Shown piece after piece: positions 8,839-19,137 of a stretch of DNA of 64,000 nucleotides. Location of the stretch: positions 9,333 through 73,332 of the forward strand of contig JACGYV010000008.1 of the NCBI GenBank assembly GCA_014116815.1, read 5' to 3'. The notes beneath the pieces were generated by a model. That model searched no databases, was not told the origin of the DNA, and saw nothing but the letters and a program-made list of their open reading frames with translations. The stretch comes from Holosporaceae bacterium 'Namur'. GTDB lineage: Bacteria > Pseudomonadota > Alphaproteobacteria > Rickettsiales > Midichloriaceae. The stretch's first letter is position 1. The number at the start of each line of letters is the position of its first letter. The translations under genes and the position numbers were made by a program.

Positions 8839-8947
8839 TTTATATTATAACCTTCCAATAATTATTTGGTTTAACCTATTTTATATAATTTTTATGCCTC
8901 GGTAGCTATAATAACAAGCAGTAATAAAAAAAGCAGTGAACGCCGGG

Positions 8948-9181
8948 TCAATGCTTATCAAAATTACCGGTATTAGTATTTTTTATAAACTTAAATCTGG
9001 GTTGCTCTTTATCCCTATAAACAACTTTTTCTTCAAACATAGAAAGGGGACGAACCCATAGGTTATAATCTCCGTATAAAGCTTGATAGATCACGTGTTT
9101 TTCAAGAGTTTCACTATGAATGCATACACTGAGAACTTGATAATAATTACCTTTAAAATGCTGATACAACCCTAATTGCAT
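8948..9181 (-). CDS. DUF1653 family small protein
   Basis: A 77-aa protein matching the DUF1653 family: LYQHFKGNYYQVLSVCIHSE, ALYGDYNLWVRPLSMFEEKV, with the conserved HxET, YGDxxLWVRP and MFxE positions. Its biochemical role is unknown; in other bacteria it is a stand-alone SH3-like small domain. Sits downstream of uvrA on the same strand, separated by the hairpin at 9227-9265, so it likely has its own promoter. Confidence 0.85.
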   Translation of the reverse strand: MQLGLYQHFKGNYYQVLSVCIHSETLEKHVIYQALYGDYNLWVRPLSMFEEKVVYRDKEQPRFKFIKNTNTGNFDKH

Positions 9182-9226
9182 AAAATAAAAACCATAAGTT
9201 TAGAAGCATATTTTTTAATAAATATA

Positions 9227-9265
9227 AGTTATAAAAGCAATAAAAAACTTATTGCTTTTATAACT
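9227..9265 (-). terminator. Perfect 17-bp hairpin, likely uvrA terminator
   Basis: AGTTATAAAAGCAATAA (9227-9243) is the exact reverse complement of 9249-9265, with a 5-nt loop. It lies 48 bp past the uvrA stop; on the minus strand it is followed by a T-rich tract. The stem is mostly A-T. Confidence 0.6.
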
Positions 9266-9312
9266 AAATAATTAACGGTTTTTTAGTATACGGTAATAAA
9301 TAACGGTAAACT

Positions 9313-12222
9313 TTAAATATTATTGGCATTTAAAGGGCTTCTACCGTTTACTAAATATGGTTTTAAATATCTGCCGGTAACACTTTGTTCGCATTTAACC
9401 ACTTCCTCAGGAGTTCCGACCGCAACAACGTTACCACCTTTGTCACCGCCATAGGGGCCGATATCAATAATATAATCCGCAGTTTTAATTACATCCAAAT
9501 TATGTTCAATAACAAGCACTGTGTTTCCGGAGTCAACCAACTTATGTAAAACATCCAAAAGCTTCCTGATATCGTGAGTATGTAATCCAGTGGTCGGTTC
9601 ATCTAAGATATAAAGTGTTCTTCCCGTAGACTTACGCGAAAGCTCCTTAGCAAGTTTAACCCTTTGTGCTTCACCGCCTGATAGAGTCGTTGCCGATTGA
9701 CCTACGCTCATATAACCTAATCCTACCTCTTTGAGTGCAGCAAGTTTTTCATAGATGAGCGGAACATTTTCAAAAAATATAGCAGCATCCTCAACATTCA
9801 TGTTTAGTATATCAGCGATGGACTTTCCTTTATATGTAATCTCTAATGTCTCTTTATTATATCTTGCGCCGTTACATTCCTCACATTTAACATATACATC
9901 AGGTAAGAAGTGCATTTCGATTTTGATAACCCCGTCACCTTCACAGGATTCGCACCGGCCGCCTTTCACGTTGAAAGAGAACCTGCCCGGCTTATATCCT
10001 CTAATTTTGGCTTCCGGAAGTGAAGCGAACCAATCTCTGATCGGGGTAAAAGCCCCTGTATAAGTCGCCGGGTTTGATCTTGGCGTTCTACCGATAGGTG
10101 ATTGATCGATTTCAATAATCTTATCTATATATTCAAGCCCCGTTATTTTATCATGCTCTCCCGGAGTTGCTTTAGCTCCATGAAGTTTTTTAACCGCAGC
10201 TTTATATAAAGTATGGATAGTAAAGCTTGATTTTCCGCTTCCGGACACGCCGGTAACAGTAATAAAAGTACCGAGCGGAAAGCTGGCCGATATATTGTTA
10301 AGATTATTAGTTCTGGCTCCGGTTATCTCAATAAATTTATTAGGATGCCCGGGTCTTCTATTTTGCGGAACCGGAATAAACTCTCTGCCTGAAAGATATT
10401 TTCCTGTAATACTTTCTTCAGTATGAGCTACTTCAAGCGGAGTTCCGGCTGCAATTATCTTACCGCCGTGGATACCTGCACCTAGACCTACGTCTACTAT
10501 ATAATCAGCACACATCATGGTATCTTCATCATGCTCGACTACAATAACCGTATTGCCGAGATCACGTAAGTTGCGAAGAGTGCTGAGTAACCTTTCATTA
10601 TCGCATTGGTGTAACCCGATAGAAGGCTCATCCAATACATAAAGTACACCGCTTAACCCGGAGCCGATTTGAGAAGCAAGTCTAATTCTTTGACTTTCAC
10701 CGCCTGATAAAGTTCCCGATTCCCGATTTAGGGTAATATATTCCAAGCCTACATCATATAAAAATCCTAATCTTCTTCTTACTTCTTTTAAAGCTCGTTC
10801 TGCGATTTGCTTATGTGTAGAGCTTAGTAAATTTTCAAGATTTTCAAACCATTTTATGGCATCGCTGATAGTAAGTTTACATACTTCACCGATATTTTTG
10901 CCCCCGATTTTTACACATAACGATTCTTGTTTTAGCCTATAACCGTTACAAGTACGGCAAGCTTTGCTACTTTGGTATTTTCTGAGATCTTCCCTAATAA
11001 ACTCACTCTCGGTTCTTAAAACCTTCTCTTCAAGATAAGGTATAACTCCTTCAAAAGGTTGTGTTATTTTAGAAGTTCTAAAGCCGTCATCATAAATAAA
11101 ATCTATTTCTTCCTCCTTAGAACCGTAGATGAGAACTTCCTGAATTTCGGGAGCTAGATCCTTGAAAGGTTTAAACATCGAAAACCCGTAATGTTTGGCG
11201 ATTGATTCCAAGGTTTGTTGATAGAATTTTGTTTCGCTGGTACCGAATTTGTAATTAACCTTATGCCAAGGGGCGATAGCACCTTCTTTCAAGCTAAATT
11301 CAGGATGAGGGACAATTAAACTTGCATCAAAAAATACTTCCGAACCTAACCCGTCACATTTCGGGCATGCACCGTAAGGACTATTAAAAGAGAAAATACG
11401 GGGTTCAATTTCCGTTAAAGTAAAACCTGAAATAGGGCAGGCAAACTTTTCAGAAAACACAATAACTTCACCCGGTTTACGGTTACTTTCTTTACCTTCG
11501 GGGATAGAAACAACTTCAACAAATAAAATTCCTTCACTTAGTTTTAGTCCTGTTTCAATGCTATCTGCCAGCCTATTGCCTAAATTTTCATCAATAACCA
11601 GCCTATCAACTACTACTTCAACATCATGTTTTTTATTTTTATCCAGAATCGGTAATTCATCAAATTCATAGAGTATACCGTCAACTCTAAATCTGTCATA
11701 TCCTTGTTTTTTAAAGGTTAGAAAATCTTTTCTATGTTCACCTTTTTGTCCTTTAATTATCGGAGCTAAGATATATATTTTAGAATCTTGAGGTAGTTCT
11801 TTGATAATCTCCACCATTTGCGAAGATGTTTGCTTTTCAATAGGCTTGCCGGTTGCAGGAGAATAAGGTATCCCGATTCGGGCATATAACAGGCGTAAAT
11901 AATCGTAAATTTCAGTTGCGGTAGAGACGGTGGAGCGCGGGTTTTTTGAAGTGGTTTTCTGATCAATGGCAATTGCCGGAGAGAGACCGGTTATAGATTC
12001 GATATCAGGTTTGTTCTGTAGTTCGAGAAACTGCCTTGCGTATGCGGATAAGCTTTCTACATATCTTCTTTGGCCTTCGGCATAAATGGTATCAAACGCG
12101 AGAGAAGATTTACCCGAGCCGCTGACTCCGGTAATTACAACCAACTGATTTCTCGGGATATCAACACTGACATTCTTTAAGTTATGCTCTTTAGCGCCTC
12201 TTACTGAAATAAACCCTTCCAT
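9313..12222 (-). CDS. uvrA: Excinuclease ABC subunit A
   Basis: DNA damage sensor of nucleotide excision repair. The 969-aa product has two ABC ATPase halves: Walker [16 protein letters not shown] near the N-terminus and [15 protein letters not shown] near residue 640, each with its signature [12 protein letters not shown] and [12 protein letters not shown]. Zinc modules are visible as [16 protein letters not shown] and [30 protein letters not shown] and [14 protein letters not shown] are the Walker B regions. Complete, slightly longer than the ~940-aa norm because of the C-terminal tail. Stand-alone gene with its own hairpin downstream. Confidence 0.97.
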   Translation of the reverse strand: MEGFISVRGAKEHNLKNVSVDIPRNQLVVITGVSGSGKSSLAFDTIYAEGQRRYVESLSAYARQFLELQNKPDIESITGLSPAIAIDQKTTSKNPRSTVSTATEIYDYLRLLYARIGIPYSPATGKPIEKQTSSQMVEIIKELPQDSKIYILAPIIKGQKGEHRKDFLTFKKQGYDRFRVDGILYEFDELPILDKNKKHDVEVVVDRLVIDENLGNRLADSIETGLKLSEGILFVEVVSIPEGKESNRKPGEVIVFSEKFACPISGFTLTEIEPRIFSFNSPYGACPKCDGLGSEVFFDASLIVPHPEFSLKEGAIAPWHKVNYKFGTSETKFYQQTLESIAKHYGFSMFKPFKDLAPEIQEVLIYGSKEEEIDFIYDDGFRTSKITQPFEGVIPYLEEKVLRTESEFIREDLRKYQSSKACRTCNGYRLKQESLCVKIGGKNIGEVCKLTISDAIKWFENLENLLSSTHKQIAERALKEVRRRLGFLYDVGLEYITLNRESGTLSGGESQRIRLASQIGSGLSGVLYVLDEPSIGLHQCDNERLLSTLRNLRDLGNTVIVVEHDEDTMMCADYIVDVGLGAGIHGGKIIAAGTPLEVAHTEESITGKYLSGREFIPVPQNRRPGHPNKFIEITGARTNNLNNISASFPLGTFITVTGVSGSGKSSFTIHTLYKAAVKKLHGAKATPGEHDKITGLEYIDKIIEIDQSPIGRTPRSNPATYTGAFTPIRDWFASLPEAKIRGYKPGRFSFNVKGGRCESCEGDGVIKIEMHFLPDVYVKCEECNGARYNKETLEITYKGKSIADILNMNVEDAAIFFENVPLIYEKLAALKEVGLGYMSVGQSATTLSGGEAQRVKLAKELSRKSTGRTLYILDEPTTGLHTHDIRKLLDVLHKLVDSGNTVLVIEHNLDVIKTADYIIDIGPYGGDKGGNVVAVGTPEEVVKCEQSVTGRYLKPYLVNGRSPLNANNI

Positions 12223-12539
12223 TGCAACTAACCCTCAAAGTAATTTTTTAAGACTGTGATTATATACACTACTTCATCATATTCAACTGTTTAGAAAATG
12301 TTTATAATTTAAAAGAGTTAATCTTCATTTAAAACATTTTATCAACATAATATTAATGATTGTTTGCTCAATTTGTAAATAGAAAATGAAGTAAGGTAAC
12401 GGTAAAATTTTTTACTCAAATTTTTTAATATTGGTATTATGAAATAATTTATAAAGCATTATGAAAAAACTTAGTGAAATATTAATAATACTTCTGTATA
12501 TAACTTTCACATTAATTAAATTGTTAAGCAGATAGATAT
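12223..12539. other. AT-rich divergent intergenic region
   Basis: A 317-bp gap between the divergent starts of uvrA and the 12540 gene. It must hold both promoters, but I see no convincing paired hexamers, hairpin or small gene in it. Confidence 0.4.
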
Positions 12540-13052
12540 ATGAAAGATTCAACTTTTAACTTTCCGGAGCGTTTATTTACACAATATGTATACCATTTAT
12601 CAATGGATACGAAAAACTTTCAGCTATATATCGGCAGAAGAGAAGACCTCGCTAATCTTATCCTAAAAAAAGATCAGGAAGAAAGAGAAGAAAGTCAAAG
12701 AATTATTGAGCGAAATCAACAAATCGTTGAAGAAAATCAAAGAGCTCTCAATGAAAAAAATAAAATTCGTGAAAGGTTGTTAGAAAGGTTTAATGTCGGG
12801 CAAAATGCACAAGGCTTTAATTCTACAGCACATTATATATTTAATTCTGCTCGAGCTGTAGAATGGGATCCTAGTATTAAATTTTTACAACTAATGGAGG
12901 AGAATGAAAAACCCGGTTTTGCCTCAAGAATAAAAAGAGCAAGGGAAGAAAAAGAGAATATAGAACCAAAAGATAATAAAGCTGGACGTGCTGAGAAAGA
13001 GCGTGAGAGAGGTAGCAACCATGCTAGTAAAAGACTTTGTGTTACTAGATAA
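12540..13052 (+). CDS. Uncharacterised coiled-coil protein with basic NLS-like C-terminus
   Basis: I do not recognise this 170-aa protein. Residues ~40-85 form a strongly charged coiled coil with repeated EENQR/ERNQQ motifs. The C-terminal 45 residues are very basic, with SRIKRAREEKEN and HASKRLCVTR clusters resembling a bipartite nuclear localisation signal. There is no signal peptide or membrane segment. The tail resembles that of the ankyrin protein at the window start in composition (basic clusters, ERE/NER, terminal arginine), which suggests the same class of host-directed protein. Effector function is an inference; a bacterial nucleic-acid-binding role is the alternative. Confidence 0.65.
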   Translation: MKDSTFNFPERLFTQYVYHLSMDTKNFQLYIGRREDLANLILKKDQEEREESQRIIERNQQIVEENQRALNEKNKIRERLLERFNVGQNAQGFNSTAHYIFNSARAVEWDPSIKFLQLMEENEKPGFASRIKRAREEKENIEPKDNKAGRAEKERERGSNHASKRLCVTR

Positions 13053-13155
13053 TATAAAATTACTCATACTTTATGCAATATAAGTTTACTGATCTTGCAT
13101 TTTATCATTTATAAATATAAAATGGTTGCGTTGAATTAAGTATAAAGAGTTAGTT

Positions 13156-13635
13156 ATGTCGGATAAATTTCCAATTACGCCTGAAGGATATGAAAAGTTA
13201 AACCAAGAATTAACTAAGCTAAAGTCCGTTGAGCGGCCTGCCATAATTGTTGCGATTGCTGAAGCGAGAGCGCACGGCGATTTATCTGAAAATGCGGAAT
13301 ACAGTGCGGCAAGAGAGAAGCAGGGGTTTATTGAAGCAAAGCTTGCTGATTTGGAAAGTAAGTTATCAAGGGCGGAAATTATTGATGTTAAATCTTTAAG
13401 CGGTGATAAGGTAGTTTTTGGTGCAACCGTGACTTTAGTGGATGAAGATACGGAAGAAGAAATGATCTACAGAATCGTAAGCGATATAGAAGCTGATATT
13501 GCCAAAGGGGCTATTTCTTTTTCTTCACCAGTTGCAAAAGCTTTGCTCGGAAGAAATAAAGGTGAAACCGTAGAAGTTTATACGCCTAAAGGTTTAAAAT
13601 ATTATGAAATATTAAATGTCCAATTTATTTCTTAA
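13156..13635 (+). CDS. greA: Transcription elongation factor GreA
   Basis: Rescues backtracked RNA polymerase by stimulating transcript cleavage. 159 aa, normal length. The N-terminal coiled-coil domain has the acidic tip and the conserved [20 protein letters not shown] stretch (about residues 37-56); the C-terminal FKBP-like domain includes [21 protein letters not shown] at 13156 with AGAGTTAG upstream. Followed 14 bp later by a tRNA gene in the same direction. Confidence 0.97.
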   Translation: MSDKFPITPEGYEKLNQELTKLKSVERPAIIVAIAEARAHGDLSENAEYSAAREKQGFIEAKLADLESKLSRAEIIDVKSLSGDKVVFGATVTLVDEDTEEEMIYRIVSDIEADIAKGAISFSSPVAKALLGRNKGETVEVYTPKGLKYYEILNVQFIS

Positions 13636-13649
13636 GAATAATTTTATAA

Positions 13650-13726
13650 GCATTCGTAGCTCAGCTGGATAGAGCGTTGCCCTCCGGAGGCAAAGGTCGT
13701 GGGTTCAAATCCCTCCGAATGCGCCA
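13650..13726 (+). tRNA. tRNA-Arg (CCG)
   Basis: Full cloverleaf: acceptor GCATTCG (13650-13656) pairs with CGAATGC (13716-13722), D arm GCTC/GAGC, anticodon stem TTGCC/GGCAA around the loop CTCCGGA with anticodon CCG at 13684-13686, a T arm with GGTTCAAAT, discriminator G, and an encoded CCA at 13724-13726. Confidence 0.95.
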
Positions 13727-13759
13727 TTTTTTAATCATTGGCGGTTAACCTTTTATTAA

Positions 13760-13980
13760 TTCTTAAAGAGTATATTTAGTACTATAGCTAGATATAAGGG
13801 GTTAGAAACGGCTAAAGAAAAACAGCTCTTGGAGTTAAGGGAAGCAATCGTGACTCAAGATGATGAAAAGCTTGATAACATTATATCCGTTGAAAATGAG
13901 GTTAAGAATACCTTGGCTATCATCTGCTTTTACAAAAATATTGTTGAAAAAAAGAGTATACTTCATCGAAGGTATCATCA
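13760..13980 (+). pseudogene. Possible truncated remnant of an ankyrin-type gene
   Basis: From 13760 the frame is open without an ATG; a TTG at 13829 is the only early start. The translation ETAKEKQLLELREAIVTQ, followed by DDEKLDNIIS, reads like a genuine bacterial protein and resembles the first helices of Rickettsiales ankyrin proteins. After about residue 35 of the TTG-start reading the protein-like character fades, where the frame runs into the 3' end of the minus-strand cupin gene (stop at 13920). I infer a 5' fragment truncated by insertion of the cupin-methyltransferase segment. Weakly supported; it could be a spurious open frame. Confidence 0.3.
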
Positions 13981-14420
13981 GTCAACGGCACGAGAGTGCG
14001 ATTACTCGGGGAGATATCCCAGGGCAAGCCGGTAACCATAACAGTATAGCATGGCTCCTTAAACGGCATGACATAATGCCAAGTATCTTTATCCGGCATC
14101 TCATACATGGTGCCTGTTGTGAAAATTCCGCTGTATATTATCGGTGGCTTTTCTTTGCCGTATCCTATTGCAGTTTCATATTCCCCTTTCAATATTGCCA
14201 TAGCGCTAGGCCAAGGATGAGAATGGAATAAAGGTTTTTCTTTGCTTGTATGTATCCTATGGAGGTTTACTCGAATGTTTCCTATCTGCCTCCATATTCG
14301 GTCTACATTGGGAAATTCGTCATTAATATTTAAACTTTTCCAATCGCATTTATTTTGAAGCAAAGTCGGCATATCAGATAACACACCAACCAGTATACTC
14401 AGCATCTCACCTTGTTTCAT
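13920..14420 (-). CDS. Cupin-fold protein, function unknown
   Basis: 166 aa. A cupin-like metal site is visible: H66-S-H68 in PLFHSHPWPSAMAILKGEYE with E80, and a second-motif histidine H115 in KDTWHYV. That is the single-domain arrangement of small metal-binding cupins (dioxygenases, isomerases or sensors). I do not recognise a more specific family. It lies 68 bp downstream of a methyltransferase gene on the same strand, so the two may be a two-gene unit. Both lie in a patch bordered by a truncated gene and an IS66 remnant, which suggests horizontal acquisition. Confidence 0.65.
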   Translation of the reverse strand: MKQGEMLSILVGVLSDMPTLLQNKCDWKSLNINDEFPNVDRIWRQIGNIRVNLHRIHTSKEKPLFHSHPWPSAMAILKGEYETAIGYGKEKPPIIYSGIFTTGTMYEMPDKDTWHYVMPFKEPCYTVMVTGLPWDISPSNRTLVPLTDDTFDEVYSFFQQYFCKSR

Positions 14421-14488
14421 ATATTTTTCCGTTGTTTGTAATATTATTCATACCAATCCATATAGTATTGATCATCGTGATTAATAAG

Positions 14489-15424
14489 TCAGTGTTCTGC
14501 TGTTTCTTTTTTTCTTGCGGATATAGATACGGAGAAGGATTGTTCCGGGTCTTCTATACTGCCGGGACCAAGAGTAAGGCTGTAATACGATGCGCTTATG
14601 ATATCAAACCTATCTTTAGCAAAAAGCTGGGATAGACTTTGAATATCGAAGTCGTTCCATACTTTCGTTAAGTATGCATTACCGTCTTTCGCAAAAAGTT
14701 CTTGCTTGAACGAACACAAACTATCGTCTTGCATGTCTTCTATTTTATGGCAATTTTTGGTTGAATCGAAGTATATATGCTTCTCCATTGCTGCTTGCAT
14801 ATACACTTTGATATAGCCTGGAAAAGCATTGTTTGCTTCAGTAGCTTTCTTGTATATCTCAGCGCATTTTTCATCCATGTACATCTTACGTAAATACAAG
14901 GAATTTGCTGTCACAACAGCAATGCCATTTGGTTTAAGTAAGTTATAAATGCCATCAATCATTAGCTTTATATCTTCAGGGCAATAAAAATGTATTACAT
15001 TTTGGATGTTAACTATGTCAAACGCTTCTCGATATAAACCGCTAATTTTATTTAGTGAGAAGATATCATCGTCTAGAACAGTTAATCTGTTTTGCAAAAC
15101 ATCCTGTGGCACTTTATTGCTTATATATGTTTCAAATGCTAATCTTGCGCTCATATCCTTATAAGCAATATCAGCTGCTACCACATTTGCTCCAGAAAGC
15201 AATTCCCTCCATACGGTCATGCCAATCCCTGCACCTATATCTAATACGTCCGGTTGCGTTTTGTTGGCTGATTCAATTAATGATTCTTCTAATTCTTTAG
15301 GGAAAATCGGTACACTTTTGCCATAATATTTTTCGTTATCTTTAGATGCCTGACGCATGCTTTTGCCTATATCTTTAAATAACCCAATTCCTCGGCATAC
15401 TGTAAATGCATATCTGTTTAACAT
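14489..15424 (-). CDS. Class I SAM-dependent methyltransferase
   Basis: 311 aa with a Rossmann methyltransferase core. Motif I is VLDIGAGIGMT (residues 60-70), then acidic motif II NVVAADIAYKDMSA, DIVNIQNVIHFYC as the post-I/motif IV region and LLKPNGIAVVTANS as motif VI. Substrate unknown. The C-terminal ~110 residues are not a family I recognise. Pairs with the cupin gene downstream. The codon use and base composition look slightly richer in GC than the neighbours by eye. A methyltransferase+cupin pair would fit small-molecule modification, but nothing in the sequence names the substrate. Confidence 0.75.
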   Translation of the reverse strand: MLNRYAFTVCRGIGLFKDIGKSMRQASKDNEKYYGKSVPIFPKELEESLIESANKTQPDVLDIGAGIGMTVWRELLSGANVVAADIAYKDMSARLAFETYISNKVPQDVLQNRLTVLDDDIFSLNKISGLYREAFDIVNIQNVIHFYCPEDIKLMIDGIYNLLKPNGIAVVTANSLYLRKMYMDEKCAEIYKKATEANNAFPGYIKVYMQAAMEKHIYFDSTKNCHKIEDMQDDSLCSFKQELFAKDGNAYLTKVWNDFDIQSLSQLFAKDRFDIISASYYSLTLGPGSIEDPEQSFSVSISARKKETAEH

Positions 15425-15508
15425 ATTAATTTAATGAAAAACCTACTACATCTACTCCATATTAGTCAATTAAATTGCTCTGTAAGCTTCAAATTCAGGA
15501 GCGACCTT

Positions 15509-15727
15509 TTATGCTAGCAGCTTTTTATCAATGTTGTAAGGAAGCAAAGCTCTTAACTGCTCCTCGGTTCCAGCCTTTCTAATATTTTGCAGTGCAAAGC
15601 AAAAGAAGGCATACGCCTTAATATTATTAGCCTTGCAGGTTTGTATTATGCTATAGATAGTGGCATTGGCCTTAGCTCCTTCGCAGTCATTATTATCTAC
15701 TCGAACCCTGCCATCTTCTAAATAAGT
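15509..15727 (-). pseudogene. IS66-family transposase C-terminal remnant
   Basis: Minus-strand translation ending at a TAA (15509-15511) reads YLEDGRVRVDNNDCEGAKAN, then ATIYSIIQTCKANNIKAYAF and EQLRALLPYNID, the C-terminal end of IS66-type transposases. The segment between DNN and the IYSxIxTCK helix, normally about 20+ residues with the ERAxRP/GRKN motif, is missing, so this copy carries an internal deletion as well as loss of the N-terminal part. Minus-strand sequence upstream (15730-15890) has protein-like stretches broken by stops, which I cannot assign. No inverted repeats seen. Confidence 0.7.
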
Positions 15728-15920
15728 TTTTGAAAATATATGATCCTTGCCTGGTCAAAACCAGCTCTTAAGGGTATGTATAGAAAAATTAGAAGTCCAC
15801 ACTAAATTCCATAAAATGTCACTCTCATATCCCTTTAACTTGATGCGTATGATCTCAGCAATTGCCTCAAAAGAGCAGATAGAGTAAGATATAATTTTAC
15901 TTAACCGAAAAATAAAATGT

Positions 15921-16517
15921 ATGCAGCATGAAAAAGTAGAAATAGTAAGAAGTATTTTAGTTTTAATGCTAATAATAGCTTCTTTTATTGCAGCAAAAAG
16001 ATATAAGAATATTCCCTTTTTAAAGTATTCTCTTTATTGGGTCGCTATATTCATATTTTTCGGAGTTATTTACACTTTTAAAAATGCAGCATTTGAAGTT
16101 AAAGAAAAAATGGCTGCCGAGCTTATACCAGGGTATGCAGTCAGTAGTGGGGGGCAAATGGTAGTTAAAAAAGCTGATAACGGGCATTTTTACCTATATC
16201 TTAATTTAAACGGAAAAACAGTTAGGTTTATGGTTGATACAGGTGCAACCAACGTTTCAATTTCTAAAAACTTAGCTCAAGAAATCGGAATTAGTACCGA
16301 GAACTTGAAATTTATATATACCGCGTATACGGCAAATGGGGTAATAAGAACAGCTAATGCGATAGTTAGGGAAATTGAATTAGGTGATTTTAAATTAAAT
16401 AATTTTACAGTAAGTGTTAGTGATTATGATGAAACTATCCCTCTGCTTGGCATGTCTTTTTTAAATAAATTCAAATCATATGAATTTCGGGGTGATAGCC
16501 TTTATCTTAAATACTAA
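15921..16517 (+). CDS. Membrane-anchored retropepsin-like aspartic protease (TIGR02281 type)
   Basis: 198 aa. Two hydrophobic helices (about residues 9-25 and 37-53) are followed by a single-domain aspartic protease with VRFMVDTGATNVSISKNLA (catalytic D106-T-G) and the second-half ETIPLLGMSFLNKFKSYEF motif. It belongs to the alphaproteobacterial clan AA family that acts as a dimer, like retropepsin. Orientation suggests the protease domain faces the periplasm. Substrates are unknown. ATG at 15921; 61 bp upstream of the next gene, on the same strand. Confidence 0.88.
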   Translation: MQHEKVEIVRSILVLMLIIASFIAAKRYKNIPFLKYSLYWVAIFIFFGVIYTFKNAAFEVKEKMAAELIPGYAVSSGGQMVVKKADNGHFYLYLNLNGKTVRFMVDTGATNVSISKNLAQEIGISTENLKFIYTAYTANGVIRTANAIVREIELGDFKLNNFTVSVSDYDETIPLLGMSFLNKFKSYEFRGDSLYLKY

Positions 16518-16578
16518 TTTATTTTATTTGAATTATTTAGTAACATATTTACAGTATAATTGTTTAACAGCGTAGCTT

Positions 16579-19137
16579 GTGTTTAAATTGAGCAAAATAA
16601 TTGCAATATTACTTTTACTAACTTTTGCTTTGGAAGTAAAAGCTCAAAGTCAGGAACCTTCAAACACATTAGCACAAGAGGGGAAAGATAATGATTCCCG
16701 CTATATCTCAGTTAAGCAACAGCCGTTTAAAGCAACAATAGAAATTCCCTTTAAAAAGGATTCGGCAGCGGCTGCCTATATAAGAGGGAATAAGCTTTGG
16801 ATAATATTTAATGAGTATAAAAAATTTAATTATGATGCATTCGAATTAGAGAATAATTCTGTGTTTAATAAAGATAATTATTGGGTTAAGTCTTTAAGCC
16901 AACAAGAGGTAGATCAAAACAATACTTTTTTAGTATTGGATCTGTTTACGATATTCACAAAAACTCCGCAAATAAAACTTACCAAAAATGAAGAAAATTG
17001 GACTTTTGAGATAAATGAAAATATATCACCGTCGACTTCCGATATAAATGTGGAAAGTAAACCCGGTGAGCTTCCTTTTTCCAGGGTTGAAATAGAGGTG
17101 GGAGAAAGCATTAATGCTATAGATTTTATTGACCCGTTTGTCGGGGATAACTTATTAATAGTGCCTATGAAAAGCTTTAAGCAAGTATCTAAGGAAAGGA
17201 GATTTGTTGATTTTAATATATTTAAATCAATCCAGGGAGTTGCTATACGGAAAATTTCCGATGAAGTATCTTACAGTGCAAACGGTGATGTGTTATTTAT
17301 TAGCTCTGATGATATTACGACGCTCTCTGCAAAAGTTATTCCGCAGAAATCAAAGGTTGTTAAGCCTCTGCTTATTAATAAGTTATCCGAATTAACCGGT
17401 CATGAGAAAGGTATTATAAATTTACGTCCTTATATAGTTAAAGATGCAAATTTTAATTATGAAAATTATAAATTGATGCATGGGCTCGAAGGGTTAAATA
17501 AAGATGAAAATGCAGCGACTTATACTAAGCTCGCCTTACTTTATTTAGCAAATGACCTTTATAAAGAAGCTAACCTCATGCTCAAAATTATTAAGCAAAG
17601 TAATTATGAGTATTCAAGTAACTATAAAGTTCAGTTATTAGAAGTAATCATAAATTTCATGAATAAAAGATATGACGATGCCTTTACAGTAGTTAAATCT
17701 ATGGATACTACCGACATACCTATTAATTTCAGAGATGAAATCAGATTTTGGCAGTCAATTATCGCTTATGCATCAGGTAACACTAAAGACTATATATTAA
17801 GTAACCGGGTGGGTAGCTTATTTGAAAATACATCGCTTAATTTTTTATCAGGGTATACTCCCAATATAATTACGGAATTAGCTATAGTTACAATTGATAA
17901 TAAAGTTGCAAACAAGCAATTTAAGGTAGCTGAGCAAATTGTAAATTCAGCTCTCGATACTAAAGGTATAAGCGAGCATTTAAAGAATAGATTAAATTAT
18001 ATTACCGCAAAATACTATCTCTCACAAAATCAGGAAAAAGTAGCTAATCCTTATTTAGATGAATGTATAGCAAATGTATTTGATACATTAAATCGAACTT
18101 TGTGCAGATTCGAGAAAGTAAAGTATCAACTTGAGCATTCAAAGATAAATCCTGAAGAAGCAATTGATGAGCTTGATAAGTTGACTTATATTTGGCGCGG
18201 AGATCAGCTCGAAATAGATATATTGGATTACTTAGGGAATCTTTATAATAAAGATGATAAGTATATAGAAGCATTAAAAACGTGGAATAAAATTGTTAAA
18301 TATTACCCAAACTCTAATAATACTATGGTAGTCCAACGCAATATGAGCGAAACATTTATCAAATTCTTCCTAAATAGCGGAGATGAAAAAATGGCTCCCT
18401 TGGAAGTTTTGGGAATCTTCTATGAATTTAAGGATTTAATTCCGCTTGGGGATACCGGAGATAAGATAATATCCAAGTTTATTGATAGCTTGATAAGGCT
18501 TGATTTACTGGATAGGGCGGCGGCAATTTTGCATTACCAGGTTTTAAACAGGTTAACGGGTTTGGAAAGGGAAGAGGCAATTAATAAGCTGGCTAAGATA
18601 GATATAAATAATCTGAAACCTGAATTAGCTTTAGAAGTTTTAGCATTGGGTGATAAAGATTTTCCTATGGTAAATGCATTGGTTGAAAGAAAATATATTA
18701 AGGCTGAAGCTTTATATTTAACCCGCAATTATAATCAGGCTTTAGATGACCTTAAGAATGACTATTCACAAAGAGCCGATGATATAAAATCTAATATATA
18801 TTGGGATTTGCAATATTGGAACGAATTCAACAACTATTCGGAACCTTATTTATATTCAATAATAAATAAAAAAGATCCGCTTTCCGAAGAAGAAGTAAAA
18901 AGAGTATTAAAGCAGGCTGTCTCCTATATCATAACGGAGAGAAAGGACTTACTTGCCGAGTTATATAAAAACTTTAAAGATCGCATGTCACTCAATACCG
19001 CATATGCAAATGTGCTGAAAATTCTTTCCGAGGCATTGCTTACCAAACCGGGTAATAGTATCATAGGTGCCCAAGATATTGCTAACTATAAAGCAATAGT
19101 TGATAATTTAGTACAACCTTCAGGAGCAGTAAAATAA
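16579..19137 (+). CDS. Large periplasmic TPR-like protein, uncharacterised
   Basis: 852 aa from a GTG start. MFKLSKIIAILLLLTFALEV followed by KAQ is a signal peptide. The first ~270 residues look beta-rich; from about residue 290 the protein is helical with TPR-like pairs (AATYTKLALLYLANDLYKEA, DDKYIEALKTWNKIVKYYPN). Such long tetratricopeptide proteins occur upstream of kdsB-type genes in Rickettsiales, but I do not know a defined function. The stop overlaps the kdsB start by one base (TAATGA), indicating co-translation, so an envelope-assembly role is plausible. Nothing suggests disruption. Confidence 0.75.
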   Translation: MFKLSKIIAILLLLTFALEVKAQSQEPSNTLAQEGKDNDSRYISVKQQPFKATIEIPFKKDSAAAAYIRGNKLWIIFNEYKKFNYDAFELENNSVFNKDNYWVKSLSQQEVDQNNTFLVLDLFTIFTKTPQIKLTKNEENWTFEINENISPSTSDINVESKPGELPFSRVEIEVGESINAIDFIDPFVGDNLLIVPMKSFKQVSKERRFVDFNIFKSIQGVAIRKISDEVSYSANGDVLFISSDDITTLSAKVIPQKSKVVKPLLINKLSELTGHEKGIINLRPYIVKDANFNYENYKLMHGLEGLNKDENAATYTKLALLYLANDLYKEANLMLKIIKQSNYEYSSNYKVQLLEVIINFMNKRYDDAFTVVKSMDTTDIPINFRDEIRFWQSIIAYASGNTKDYILSNRVGSLFENTSLNFLSGYTPNIITELAIVTIDNKVANKQFKVAEQIVNSALDTKGISEHLKNRLNYITAKYYLSQNQEKVANPYLDECIANVFDTLNRTLCRFEKVKYQLEHSKINPEEAIDELDKLTYIWRGDQLEIDILDYLGNLYNKDDKYIEALKTWNKIVKYYPNSNNTMVVQRNMSETFIKFFLNSGDEKMAPLEVLGIFYEFKDLIPLGDTGDKIISKFIDSLIRLDLLDRAAAILHYQVLNRLTGLEREEAINKLAKIDINNLKPELALEVLALGDKDFPMVNALVERKYIKAEALYLTRNYNQALDDLKNDYSQRADDIKSNIYWDLQYWNEFNNYSEPYLYSIINKKDPLSEEEVKRVLKQAVSYIITERKDLLAELYKNFKDRMSLNTAYANVLKILSEALLTKPGNSIIGAQDIANYKAIVDNLVQPSGAVK

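Noticed and set aside
13860-14231. Plus-strand ORF of 123 codons
   Set aside because: It lies antisense to the cupin gene, whose metal-binding motif is recognisable; the plus-strand translation has no protein-like pattern.
13650-15920. tRNA-Arg as attachment site of an integrated island
   Set aside because: No direct repeat of the tRNA 3' end was found on the far side and there is no integrase gene; only kept as a possibility in the finding on the patch.
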